Assembly (NCBI GenBank): GCA_945957335.1
Contig: CAMFLJ010000020.1
Coordinates: forward strand, 1-20,868
DNA length: 20,868 nt
Direction: 5' to 3'
Source of the DNA: an uncultured Actinomycetes bacterium
GTDB lineage: Bacteria; Actinomycetota; Acidimicrobiia; Acidimicrobiales; Acidimicrobilacustridaceae
The notes below the pieces were generated by a model that was not told the origin of the DNA, ran no database searches, and saw nothing but the letters and a program-made list of their open reading frames with translations. This document shows, one piece after another, positions 1 to 6,426 of the stretch (position 1 is the stretch's first letter; every line of letters starts with the position of its first letter). The translations under genes were made by a program, and so were the position numbers.

Positions 1-46
1 ACCACTATCCTCTTCGTCGGCAGCGTCAGATGTGTATAAGAGACAG
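1..46 (+). other. Untrimmed Nextera sequencing adapter (not genomic)
   Basis: Bases 14-46 match the 33-base Illumina Nextera Read-1 transposase adapter, ending at 28-46 in the 19-base Tn5 mosaic end AGATGTGTATAAGAGACAG. The eight bases just before it (6-13, TATCCTCT) match the Nextera i5 index usually called S503/N503. Genomic sequence therefore starts at about base 47. Any frame crossing this boundary is artificial, and the mosaic end must not be read as a resident Tn5 element. The identification rests on recall of the adapter sequences and the match is exact. Confidence 0.97.
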
Positions 47-47
47 G

Positions 48-542
48 GTTCATGGTGCCGGTCCACTCGCCGGTCACCATGCGCTTGAGGTAGCGCTCCT
101 TCTGCTCCTCGTCACCGTGATGCATGAGCAGGTCGATGGCGCCCTGGGTGAGCAGCGGGGCCATCGAGAAGGCCATGTTCGCCGAGGAGATGAGCTCCTG
201 CATGGCGATGCCGACGAGCCACGGGAACCCGCCGCCGTCGTACTCGACCGGGAACGGCACACCGCCCCATCCGGCCGCCACGTACTGGTGGTAGGCCTCG
301 ATGAAGCCCGGCGGCGTGCGCACCGCGTCGGTGGCGGGCTCGTGCTGGCTGCCGACGGTGTCGCCGACCCGGTTCAGGGGCGCGATGACCTCGGCGATGA
401 AGCGGGCGTTCTCCTCGAGGACGCCCTTGATCGTGTCGGCGTCGAGGCCCTCGAAGGCGGGCAGCTCGCACAGCGCGCCCACGTCGGTGAGGTGGTCGAG
501 CACGAAGTGGATGTCACGGAGGGGAGGTCGGTAGTCAGCCAC
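48..542 (-). CDS. Acyl-CoA dehydrogenase, N-terminal part (truncated by contig end)
   Basis: The minus-strand frame reads from GTG at 542 into the left edge without a stop, giving the first 165 residues of an acyl-CoA dehydrogenase of about 600 residues. It opens VADYRPPLRDIHFVLDHL, typical of the long FadE subfamily whose N-terminal helix precedes the usual dehydrogenase N-domain. It continues through an all-helical region (EENARFIAEVIAPLNRVGD) to GEWTGTMN, just before the FAD/substrate segment normally reading LTEPQAGSD. Members oxidise acyl-CoA to trans-2-enoyl-CoA with FAD, passing electrons to ETF. GTG 542 is chosen because the known N-terminus begins there and a TAGCCT box lies 7 nt upstream, fitting a leaderless start. 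It diverges from the crotonase at 643. The FAD site and catalytic Glu are not in the window, so substrate class cannot be judged. Confidence 0.93.
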
Positions 543-549
543 GGGTTCG

Positions 550-555
550 AGGCTA
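550..555 (-). promoter_or_regulatory. -10 box of a leaderless promoter for the acyl-CoA dehydrogenase
   Basis: On the minus strand TAGCCT lies 7 nt before the GTG at 542. Transcription would start at or next to the start codon, and no Shine-Dalgarno sequence is present. The same box and spacing recur before other genes in the window. Confidence 0.6.
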
Positions 556-585
556 GACCCGCGCCCCGCACGGGCGGCAGGCGAC

Positions 586-599
586 CTACCGATCGGTAG
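586..599. promoter_or_regulatory. Perfect 14-bp palindrome, probable TetR-type operator
   Basis: CTACCGATCGGTAG is a perfect palindrome in the intergenic region between the divergent acyl-CoA dehydrogenase and crotonase. Its centre (592.5) is 50.5 nt from the first base of each start codon (542 and 643), so one bound dimer would sit symmetrically upstream of both promoters. Size and symmetry suit a TetR-family dimer. The cognate regulator is not identified; the sequence differs from the TCTGACG-type sites elsewhere in the window. Confidence 0.6.
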
Positions 600-630
600 C
601 TTCGGGGCCCGCGCTGCCGCGACGACGTGC

Positions 631-636
631 CAAGCT
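631..636 (+). promoter_or_regulatory. -10-like box for the crotonase at 643
   Basis: CAAGCT followed by six bases (CCCGGG) and then the ATG at 643. The identical CAAGCT with 6-nt spacing precedes the TetR gene at 9630, so this seems to be a C-for-T variant of the TAnnnT leaderless box. Confidence 0.45.
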
Positions 637-642
637 CCCGGG

Positions 643-1320
643 ATGGTCGAGCTGACGTGGCAGGGGGACGTCGCCGTCGTGCGCATGGGCGACGGGGTGA
701 CGGACGACGAGAACCGCTTCGACGGCGACGCCGTGGCCCGGTGGCACGCCGTGATCGACGAGGTCGAGGCCAAGGAGGGCCCCTGCGCCCTGGTCACCAC
801 CGGGAGCGGGAAGTTCTACAGCAACGGCCTCGACCTGGCCTGGCTCGGCACCGAGGGCAACGACGCCCGCGGCATGCTCCGCGACCTGCACCGGCTCTGG
901 GGGCGGATCCTCGGCTTCGGAGGGATCACGGTGGCCGCGGTGAACGGCCACGCCTTCGGCGCCGGTGCACTGCTCAGCTCGGCCCACGACCGCATCGTGA
1001 TGCGGGCCGACCGTGGCTACTGGTGCATGCCCGAGGTCGACATCCACCTGCCGGTCGGCGAGGCGATGTCGAAGCTGCTGCTCGCCAACATCCCCCGCCG
1101 GGCGATCCTCGACGCCCTCGTCACCGCCCACCGCTTCACCGGCCCCGAGGCGCTCGAGGCCGGCATCGCCGCCGAGATCGCACCGGCCGACGAGGTGCTC
1201 GAGCGGGCCGTGGCCCACGCCGCCGCGCTGGCCCACAAGGACCGCGAGGTCATCGCGGTGCACAAGCGGATCCTGCACGGCGCCACCATCGACGCCCTCA
1301 ACGGCGAGAAGCTCGCCTAG
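643..1320 (+). CDS. Short crotonase, Delta3-Delta2-enoyl-CoA isomerase-like
   Basis: This 225-residue protein is shorter than the usual 255-270 of enoyl-CoA hydratases. The crotonase CoA-binding turn is at about 53-66 (TGSGKFYSNGLDL), and the second oxyanion-hole segment is AAVNGHAFGAGALLSSAHD at about 98-116. The hydratase Glu normally found in GGGCELA is absent (GAGALL), while the second Glu is kept as E131 in CMPEVDIHLPVG. A single Glu within RGYWCMPEVDI is typical of monofunctional Delta3,Delta2-enoyl-CoA isomerases, which move the double bond of unsaturated acyl-CoAs into the trans-2 position for beta-oxidation. That fits its divergent pairing with an acyl-CoA dehydrogenase across a shared palindrome. 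ATG 643 is supported by the upstream CAAGCT box. The family is certain; isomerase rather than hydratase activity is inferred. Confidence 0.88.
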   Translation: MVELTWQGDVAVVRMGDGVTDDENRFDGDAVARWHAVIDEVEAKEGPCALVTTGSGKFYSNGLDLAWLGTEGNDARGMLRDLHRLWGRILGFGGITVAAVNGHAFGAGALLSSAHDRIVMRADRGYWCMPEVDIHLPVGEAMSKLLLANIPRRAILDALVTAHRFTGPEALEAGIAAEIAPADEVLERAVAHAAALAHKDREVIAVHKRILHGATIDALNGEKLA

Positions 1321-1338
1321 CCAGGGATCCGGGGCCGA

Positions 1339-2727
1339 CTAGATCGCCGCGCCCGGGTCGGGCGGGATCTCCGAGCCGCCGCCTGCCGGAGCATCCGCGG
1401 GCGGCTCGTCGTCATCGTCCCAGAACTCGAAGGTGCCCTTGCCTCGGGCCTTCGCCTTGTACATCGCACCGTCGGCCGCGGCGACGACCGCGTCGACCTC
1501 GCGCAGCCGCTCGGAGGCCACGGCGATGCCGATCGACATGCCGACCTGGACGGTCTGGCCCTCGATGCGGATGGGCTGGGAGATGGCGGCGATGAGGCGG
1601 CCGGCGACGACGGCGAGCATCGACCGGTCGCCGTAGTCCTCGAGCAGCACGGCGAACTCGTCGCCACCGAGGCGCGCCGCGGTGTCGGTGTCGCGGACCA
1701 CCGAGTGGATGCGGTCGGCGACCTCGGTGAGCACCGCGTCGCCCACCTGGTGGCCGTAGCGGTCGTTGATCGGCTTGAAGCCGTCGAGGTCGCAGAACAT
1801 GAGCGCCACGGGGGTGCCGTGGCGCGTGTAGCGGTTGAGGGCGTGCTCGAGGCGGTCGTACACGAGGAGGCGGTTGGGCAGACCGGTGAGGTAGTCGTGG
1901 GTGGCGAGCTGGCGCAGCTTCTTCTCGGCCGACTTGAGGTCGGTGATGTCACGGGCGAACAGCGACACCGAGCGCGGCGCGCCCGGGCCGGCGGCGGCGC
2001 CCAGCGCCGGCCGGTGGGCCACGATGCGGGCCGACACGGGCATCGGGTGGCCGAGGCGCGTGCGCAGGGTGAGCTCGCCCTGCCAGCTGCCCCCGCCGAG
2101 CACCTGGGGCTCGATGACGTCGCGGTAGAGCGTGAGGCTGGCGGGCTCGAGCACGTCCTCGAGGCGCAGGGTGCCGTCGTGGAGGCGGACGCCGAGCACC
2201 TCGCGGGCGGCCCGGTTGCCGTAGCTGATGTGGCCGTCGGGGGCCGCGGTGAGCAGGAAGTCCGAGCCCTCCTCGAGCACCTCGGCCAGGCCCGAGGGCA
2301 GCGGCGGCGGAGCGTCGGCGGGACCGAAGTCGAACACCTGGAGCACGATCCCTTCGACCTGGCCGGTGGGGCCGTAGGCGGCGCTGACGTGGGCCCGGAC
2401 CGGCCAGCGCACCCCGGCCAGGCCGGCCGGCGAGACGGCGAGCAGGCACTCGAAGGCGTTGCGGCCGCGGCCGACCACCTGGGCGATGCGGTTGGTCACG
2501 CGGTCGCGCTCGGCCTCCTCCACGAGGTCGACGAGCAGCGAGCCGCGGACCTTGTCGGGGGTGGCACCGAGCAGGTCGGCGAGCACCGGGTTGGCGTGCA
2601 GGAGCACCCCGTCGGCGCCGAAGAGGCCGACGGCGACGGGCATCGTGTCGAACACGTCGGCGGCCAGCGGGCGGGCGCGACGCCGCGGCTCGCCCGCGGC
2701 CGGCCTCGCTCCTTCGTCGTCGCTCAT
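1339..2727 (-). CDS. PAS-PAS-GGDEF diguanylate cyclase
   Basis: This 462-residue protein makes c-di-GMP from two GTP. Two PAS-like domains lie at about 25-135 (DTMPVAVGLFGADGVLLHANP) and 148-265 (GSDFLLTAAPDGHISYGNRAAREVLG, ending FARDITDLKSAEKKL, the usual PAS-to-GGDEF linker). The GGDEF domain spans about 275-437: THDYLTGLPNR, metal-binding D313 in CDLDGFK, and an intact GGDEF at 354-358. An RxxD inhibitory site (R345-D348) sits five residues before GGDEF, so feedback inhibition by c-di-GMP is expected. No EAL domain, signal peptide or membrane segment is seen, so it is probably a cytosolic sensor. ATG 2727 follows GGTGGGAGCACGG; an in-frame GTG at 2742 has no such site. It converges on the 643-1320 gene with an 18-bp gap. 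The tail after 437 is acidic and Pro/Gly-rich. Confidence 0.95.
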   Translation of the reverse strand: MSDDEGARPAAGEPRRRARPLAADVFDTMPVAVGLFGADGVLLHANPVLADLLGATPDKVRGSLLVDLVEEAERDRVTNRIAQVVGRGRNAFECLLAVSPAGLAGVRWPVRAHVSAAYGPTGQVEGIVLQVFDFGPADAPPPLPSGLAEVLEEGSDFLLTAAPDGHISYGNRAAREVLGVRLHDGTLRLEDVLEPASLTLYRDVIEPQVLGGGSWQGELTLRTRLGHPMPVSARIVAHRPALGAAAGPGAPRSVSLFARDITDLKSAEKKLRQLATHDYLTGLPNRLLVYDRLEHALNRYTRHGTPVALMFCDLDGFKPINDRYGHQVGDAVLTEVADRIHSVVRDTDTAARLGGDEFAVLLEDYGDRSMLAVVAGRLIAAISQPIRIEGQTVQVGMSIGIAVASERLREVDAVVAAADGAMYKAKARGKGTFEFWDDDDEPPADAPAGGGSEIPPDPGAAI

Positions 2728-2790
2728 CCGTGCTCCCACCACCAGGCGGGGGTCGCCACCACGGCGCGTGGCGGGCTCCGACCCCGGGCC

Positions 2791-2796
2791 AGCCTA
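2791..2796 (-). promoter_or_regulatory. Possible -10 box for the diguanylate cyclase gene
   Basis: TAGGCT on the minus strand would give a transcript with a leader of roughly 55 nt before ATG 2727, unlike the leaderless genes nearby. The rest of the 261-bp divergent region (2728-2988) shows only the TAGCCT box at 2977 and no clear operator. Confidence 0.35.
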
Positions 2797-2976
2797 CGGC
2801 TTGACCACGCTCCGTGACCATCCCCCGGCCACACTCTGCGCGCTCGCGATCTGCCGAGGACCGCTCCGGACCCACGTTCTCCCTGCTCAGCGGTGGTTTT
2901 CGCCAGATGGTCGCCGTCCCACCGACGGGAGCGCCCGGCGGGCCCCACTCCCCCGACCCGGCCCCGACGACGTGTG

Positions 2977-2982
2977 TAGCCT
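2977..2982 (+). promoter_or_regulatory. -10 box of a leaderless promoter for the SnoaL-like gene
   Basis: TAGCCT, six bases (CCCGGC), then ATG 2989. No ribosome-binding sequence is present. Hexamer and spacing match those before the gene at 11060 (-). Confidence 0.6.
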
Positions 2983-2988
2983 CCCGGC

Positions 2989-3438
2989 ATGAACGATGAC
3001 CGGGGGCACATCGAGAACCTGCTGTACCGCTACGCCGAGCTGATCGACGCCGGCGACTACGACGGCATCGGGCAGCTGTTCGCCCACGGCGCCATCTGCG
3101 CCGAGGACGGCACGCCGATGGCGACGGGCGCGGAGCAGGTGGCCAAGCTCTACACCAACACCACCCGCAAGTACCCGGACGGCACGCCGAAGAGCCAGCA
3201 CGTGCTCACCAACCCGATCGTCGAGTTCTCCGACGACGGGCTGAGCGCCACCTGCCGGGCCCGGTTCACCGTGCTCCAGCAGACCGACGAGCTGGCCCTG
3301 CAGCCCATCATCGCCGGTGGCTACGTCGACTCGTTCGAGAAGGTCGACGGCACGTGGCGCTACGTCGCCAAGCGCATGGGGCCGCGCCTCTACGGCGACC
3401 TCTCGAAGCACCTGCTGATCGACATCCCCACCGAGTGA
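2989..3438 (+). CDS. SnoaL/NTF2-like fold protein
   Basis: This 149-residue protein has the SnoaL_4/NTF2-like pattern: an N-terminal helix pair (HIENLLYRYAELIDAGDYDGIGQLF), the strand and loop GAICAEDGTPMATGAEQVAKLY, and a curved C-terminal sheet (HVLTNPIVEFSDDGLSATCRARFTV, AGGYVDSFEKVDGTWRYVAKRM). The fold forms a cone-shaped pocket used by small isomerases, dehydratases and cyclases, and by non-enzymatic binding proteins. Actinobacterial members are often found with steroid or lipid catabolic genes. It lies 43 bp upstream of an SDR on the same strand and probably shares its transcript. The start is fixed by the TAGCCT box 6 nt upstream. Catalytic residues cannot be assigned from sequence alone, so the reaction is unknown. 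Confidence 0.85.
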   Translation: MNDDRGHIENLLYRYAELIDAGDYDGIGQLFAHGAICAEDGTPMATGAEQVAKLYTNTTRKYPDGTPKSQHVLTNPIVEFSDDGLSATCRARFTVLQQTDELALQPIIAGGYVDSFEKVDGTWRYVAKRMGPRLYGDLSKHLLIDIPTE

Positions 3439-3481
3439 CCGCCCTGCCGCGGCACCGGCCGACGCCCGCGGAGGGCACCAC

Positions 3482-4255
3482 GTGAGCGACCTGTTCGACA
3501 TCTCCGGCAAGACCGCGCTCGTCACCGGCGGCAGCCGCGGCATCGGGCTGATGATCGCCCGCGGCTTCGTCGAGGCCGGCGCCACCGTGTTCGTGTCGTC
3601 GCGCAAGGCCGAGGTGTGCGAGCAGGTCGCGGCCGAGCTGGGCGAGGTCGGCACCTGCGTGGCCCTCCCGGCCGACCTCTCGACCGAGGACGAGTGCCGG
3701 CGCCTCGCCGACGAGGTCACCGCCCGCACCGGCGGCACCCTCGACATCCTCGTCAACAACGCCGGCGCCACGTGGGGCGCGCCCCTCGACGACTTCGACG
3801 ACGCCGCCTGGGACCGCGTCATCGACCTCAACGTGAAGGGCGTGTTCCACCTCACCAAGTTCCTGCGCCCGGCGCTCGCCGCCGCGGCCACGGCCGAGGA
3901 CCCGTCGAGGGTCATCAACATCGGGTCGGTCGACGGCATCCGGGTGCCCACCCTCGAGACCTACTCGTACTCGGCATCGAAGGCCGCTGTGCACCAGCTC
4001 ACCCGGGTGCTGGCCAGCCGCCTGGCGGGCGAGCAGATCACCGTCAACGCCATCGCCCCCGGCCCGTTCGAGTCGAAGATGATGGCCGCCACCCTCGAGG
4101 CGTGGGGCGACGCGATCCGCGAGCAGATCCCCCTGCGCCGCATCGGCGAGCCCTCCGACATGGCGGGCACCGCGATCTTCCTCAGCTCGAAGGCCGGCGC
4201 CTACCTCACGGGCGTGGTGCTGCCGGTCGACGGCGGCATCGTCGGCACGCTCTGA
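3482..4255 (+). CDS. Short-chain dehydrogenase/reductase (FabG/RhlG-like)
   Basis: This 257-residue classical SDR has the cofactor motif TGGSRGIG at 15-22, NNAG at 92-95, the structural Asn in DLNVKG (N117), and the catalytic set S149, Y163 and K167 (YSASK). SSRKAEV after the second strand carries basic residues rather than an acidic one, which favours NADP(H). Members interconvert 3-oxoacyl and 3-hydroxyacyl thioesters or related ketones and alcohols. GTG 3482 follows a good Shine-Dalgarno sequence (GGAGG, 7-nt spacing), so this gene is translated from a leader and is probably the second gene of an operon with the SnoaL-like gene. Its stop codon falls inside a 17-bp tandem duplication (4244-4277). 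Family is secure; the substrate is unknown. Confidence 0.93.
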   Translation: MSDLFDISGKTALVTGGSRGIGLMIARGFVEAGATVFVSSRKAEVCEQVAAELGEVGTCVALPADLSTEDECRRLADEVTARTGGTLDILVNNAGATWGAPLDDFDDAAWDRVIDLNVKGVFHLTKFLRPALAAAATAEDPSRVINIGSVDGIRVPTLETYSYSASKAAVHQLTRVLASRLAGEQITVNAIAPGPFESKMMAATLEAWGDAIREQIPLRRIGEPSDMAGTAIFLSSKAGAYLTGVVLPVDGGIVGTL

Positions 4256-4277
4256 GCCTCGGCGCGCTCTGACCCTC
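4244..4277 (+). repeat. 17-bp imperfect tandem duplication spanning a stop codon
   Basis: GGCACGCTCTGAGCCTC (4244-4260) is followed directly by GGCGCGCTCTGACCCTC (4261-4277), with two differences, and then by GGCACG. The first copy contains the TGA stop of the SDR gene. It looks like a local slippage duplication just after the coding end. Confidence 0.75.
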
Positions 4278-4304
4278 GGCACGGCCCGGCCGGCCGTTCG
4301 CCGG

Positions 4305-4526
4305 CTACGTGAGGGCGATGAAGCCGACGACGCCGACCACGAGCAGGAAGATCACGATCGCCGCGATCACCCACGTGGTGGTGCCACCCCGGCCGCTGTT
4401 CACGCCGAAGTCGACGACGTCGCGCCGGCTCTGCTTCATGCGGTGGGCGTCGTTGGCCGGCGTGCCCACCTTCGGGAGGTGGCGCTGCGGCTTGCGGGGC
4501 TTGGCGGTCTTCTTGTGGTTGGCCAC
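4305..4526 (-). CDS. Small single-pass membrane protein
   Basis: This 73-residue protein of unknown function has a very basic N-terminal half (VANHKKTAKPRKPQRHLPKVG, then MKQSRRD), a short Gly-rich linker, and one C-terminal hydrophobic helix at about 51-72 (WVIAAIVIFLLVVGVVGFIALT). By the positive-inside rule the charged half would face the cytoplasm and the protein would be a tail-anchored membrane protein. GTG 4526 is chosen because TATCGT lies 8 nt upstream; a longer frame back to 4667 would run into the acyl-CoA ligase gene. It diverges from that ligase gene. The coding call rests on the promoter box, the clean helix and the charge pattern; no family is recognised. Confidence 0.7.
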   Translation of the reverse strand: MANHKKTAKPRKPQRHLPKVGTPANDAHRMKQSRRDVVDFGVNSGRGGTTTWVIAAIVIFLLVVGVVGFIALT

Positions 4527-4534
4527 GGCGGGCG

Positions 4535-4540
4535 ACGATA
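4535..4540 (-). promoter_or_regulatory. -10 box of a leaderless promoter for the small membrane protein
   Basis: TATCGT on the minus strand, 8 nt upstream of GTG 4526, with no ribosome-binding site. Confidence 0.5.
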
Positions 4541-4605
4541 GCTGTCGGGCCGCCCGGCCCGCCCGGACGGGTCCGAGGCCCCGGGTGAGCGGCGGTCGGC
4601 CTCGG

Positions 4606-4611
4606 TAGCGT
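4606..4611 (+). promoter_or_regulatory. -10 box of a leaderless promoter for the acyl-CoA ligase
   Basis: TAGCGT, six bases (GACCGT), then GTG 4618. There is no purine-rich ribosome-binding site between box and start. Confidence 0.6.
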
Positions 4612-4617
4612 GACCGT

Positions 4618-6426
4618 GTGAGCGACCACCCGCCCGGCACCACGATCGTCGACATCTTCTGGCGCAACGCCGCCCGCTACGGCCCCCGACCGGCGCTGCG
4701 GCGCAAGGTGGGGCGCGAGTGGGAGGTCACCAGCTGGGACGACTACGCCGAGAAGGTCCGCCACGTCGCGGGCGGCCTGATCCGGCTGGGCCTGGCCCCC
4801 GGCGAGCGCGTCGGCGTGCTCTCCGCCAACCGGCTCGAGTGGCACCTCGCCGACCTCGGCGTGCTCTCCGCCGGCGGGGTCACCGTGCCCGTCTACCCCA
4901 CCAACTCCTCGAGCCAGGTGGCCTACGTGCTCGGCCACTCGGGGTGCCGGTTCCTGTTCGTCGAGGACCTCGACCAGCTGGCCAAGGTGCTCCTGCGCCG
5001 CGACGAGCTGCCCGACCTGCAGCGCATCTTCGTGTTCGACCGCGGCGAGGGCCTCGACCACGAGTTCGTCGGCGACCTCGGCGACCTCGACGCCCTCTCC
5101 ACCGACGAGCTGGCCGAGCACCCCACGGTGCTCGACGACCGGGCCCGGGCGATCCACGCCGACGACCTCGCCACCATCGTCTACACCTCGGGCACCACCG
5201 GCCGCCCCAAGGGGGCGATGCTCACCCACGGCAACATCGCCGCCAACATCGACAACATCACGAGCGTCGTGCCGGTGGGCCCCGACGACCGCTTCCTGTC
5301 GTTCCTGCCGCTCTCGCACATCGCCGAGCGCACGGTGAGCGACTTCGGCGAGGTGCTGGCCGGCGGCGAGACCTGGTTCGCCGAGAGCCTGGCCGCCGTG
5401 CAGGAGGACCTCCAGGCCTGCCGGCCCACCATCTTCTTCGCCGTGCCCCGCGTCTGGGAGAAGTTCCGCGAGGGCGTGCGCGAGAAGGTCGAGCACCTCA
5501 ACCGGCCCGAGCGGGTGCTGGCCGAGCGCTACCTCCACCTGGCGGCCCGCAAGGGCGGCGTCACCGGCGCCGGACCGGCGCTGTCGATGGTCGAGGCCGC
5601 CCAGTACCGGGCCCTCGACGCCCTCATCGGGCGCACCATCCGCGCTGAGCTCGGCCTCGACAAGGCCCGCTACCTCGTGTCCGCCGCCGCGCCCGTCCAC
5701 CCCGACCTGCTGCGCTGGTTCCACGGGCTCGGCCTCCCGGTGGCCGAGGTCTACGGCCAGACCGAGAACTGCGGCGTGTCCACCATGAACCCGCCGGCCG
5801 ACATCCGCATCGGCACCGTCGGGCGGGCGGTGCCCGGCGTCGAGCTGCGCATCGCCGACGACGGCGAGATCCTGTCGCGGGGCCGCAACGTCACCACCGG
5901 CTACTACCGCGACGAGGCCGGCACCGCCGAGCTGCTCGACGCCGAGGGCTGGATGCACACCGGCGACCTCGGCCGCCTCGACGCCGACGGCTACCTCACC
6001 ATCACCGGCCGCAAGAAGGACCTCATCATCAACGCGGCGGGCAAGAACATCTCACCGCAGGAGATCGAGACCCGCCTGCGCTACGAGCCGCTCATCTCCC
6101 AGGCCGTGGTGGTCGGCGACGGCCGCCCCTACCTCACCGCGCTGCTCACCCTCGACGTCGAGGCGCTCGTCGAGTGGGCGTCGCTCCACGGCCGCAGCGG
6201 CACCGTCGAGCAGCTGTCGTCCGACCCCGAGGTGCTCCAGGAGGTCGCCGAGAGCGTCGAGCGGGTCAACCTCGAGCACGCCCGGGTCGAGGGCATCAAG
6301 CGCTGGCACGTGCTGCCCCACGACCTCACCGTCGCCGGGGGCGAGCTCACGCCCACCTTGAAGGTGAAGCGGCAGGTGGTGGCCGAGCGCTACGCCGGCG
6401 TGATCGACGAGCTCTACGCCCGGTAG
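4618..6426 (+). CDS. Long-chain acyl-CoA ligase (FadD-type)
   Basis: This 602-residue AMP-forming enzyme of the ANL superfamily converts a fatty acid, ATP and CoA to acyl-CoA, AMP and PPi. The nucleotide loop YTSGTTGRPKGAMLTH begins at about residue 189, followed by FLPLSHIAERT, the adenine motif YGQTEN, the hinge region GWMHTGDLGRLDADGYLTITGRKKDLIINAAGKN, and near the C-terminus LTPTLKVKR, which carries the A10-type catalytic Lys. FLPLSHIAERT and the roughly 600-residue length match the long-chain FadD15/FACS branch rather than the shorter FadD3 or acetyl-CoA synthetase branches. The gene ends inside the oppositely transcribed WS/DGAT gene (13-bp overlap). Together the two could activate fatty acids and esterify them for storage, or the ligase may feed the beta-oxidation genes nearby. 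Confidence 0.96.
   Translation: MSDHPPGTTIVDIFWRNAARYGPRPALRRKVGREWEVTSWDDYAEKVRHVAGGLIRLGLAPGERVGVLSANRLEWHLADLGVLSAGGVTVPVYPTNSSSQVAYVLGHSGCRFLFVEDLDQLAKVLLRRDELPDLQRIFVFDRGEGLDHEFVGDLGDLDALSTDELAEHPTVLDDRARAIHADDLATIVYTSGTTGRPKGAMLTHGNIAANIDNITSVVPVGPDDRFLSFLPLSHIAERTVSDFGEVLAGGETWFAESLAAVQEDLQACRPTIFFAVPRVWEKFREGVREKVEHLNRPERVLAERYLHLAARKGGVTGAGPALSMVEAAQYRALDALIGRTIRAELGLDKARYLVSAAAPVHPDLLRWFHGLGLPVAEVYGQTENCGVSTMNPPADIRIGTVGRAVPGVELRIADDGEILSRGRNVTTGYYRDEAGTAELLDAEGWMHTGDLGRLDADGYLTITGRKKDLIINAAGKNISPQEIETRLRYEPLISQAVVVGDGRPYLTALLTLDVEALVEWASLHGRSGTVEQLSSDPEVLQEVAESVERVNLEHARVEGIKRWHVLPHDLTVAGGELTPTLKVKRQVVAERYAGVIDELYAR

Noticed and set aside
28..46. Tn5 mosaic end as a resident transposon end
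   Set aside because: It is continuous with the Nextera primer sequence and an i5 index, so it comes from library preparation.
30..599. Plus-strand open frame starting inside the left edge
   Set aside because: It begins in the sequencing adapter and is antisense to a clear acyl-CoA dehydrogenase frame; its peptide shows no domain pattern.
4201..5958. Minus-strand open frame opposite the acyl-CoA ligase
   Set aside because: It is antisense to a full-length ligase with all core motifs and has no recognisable domain.
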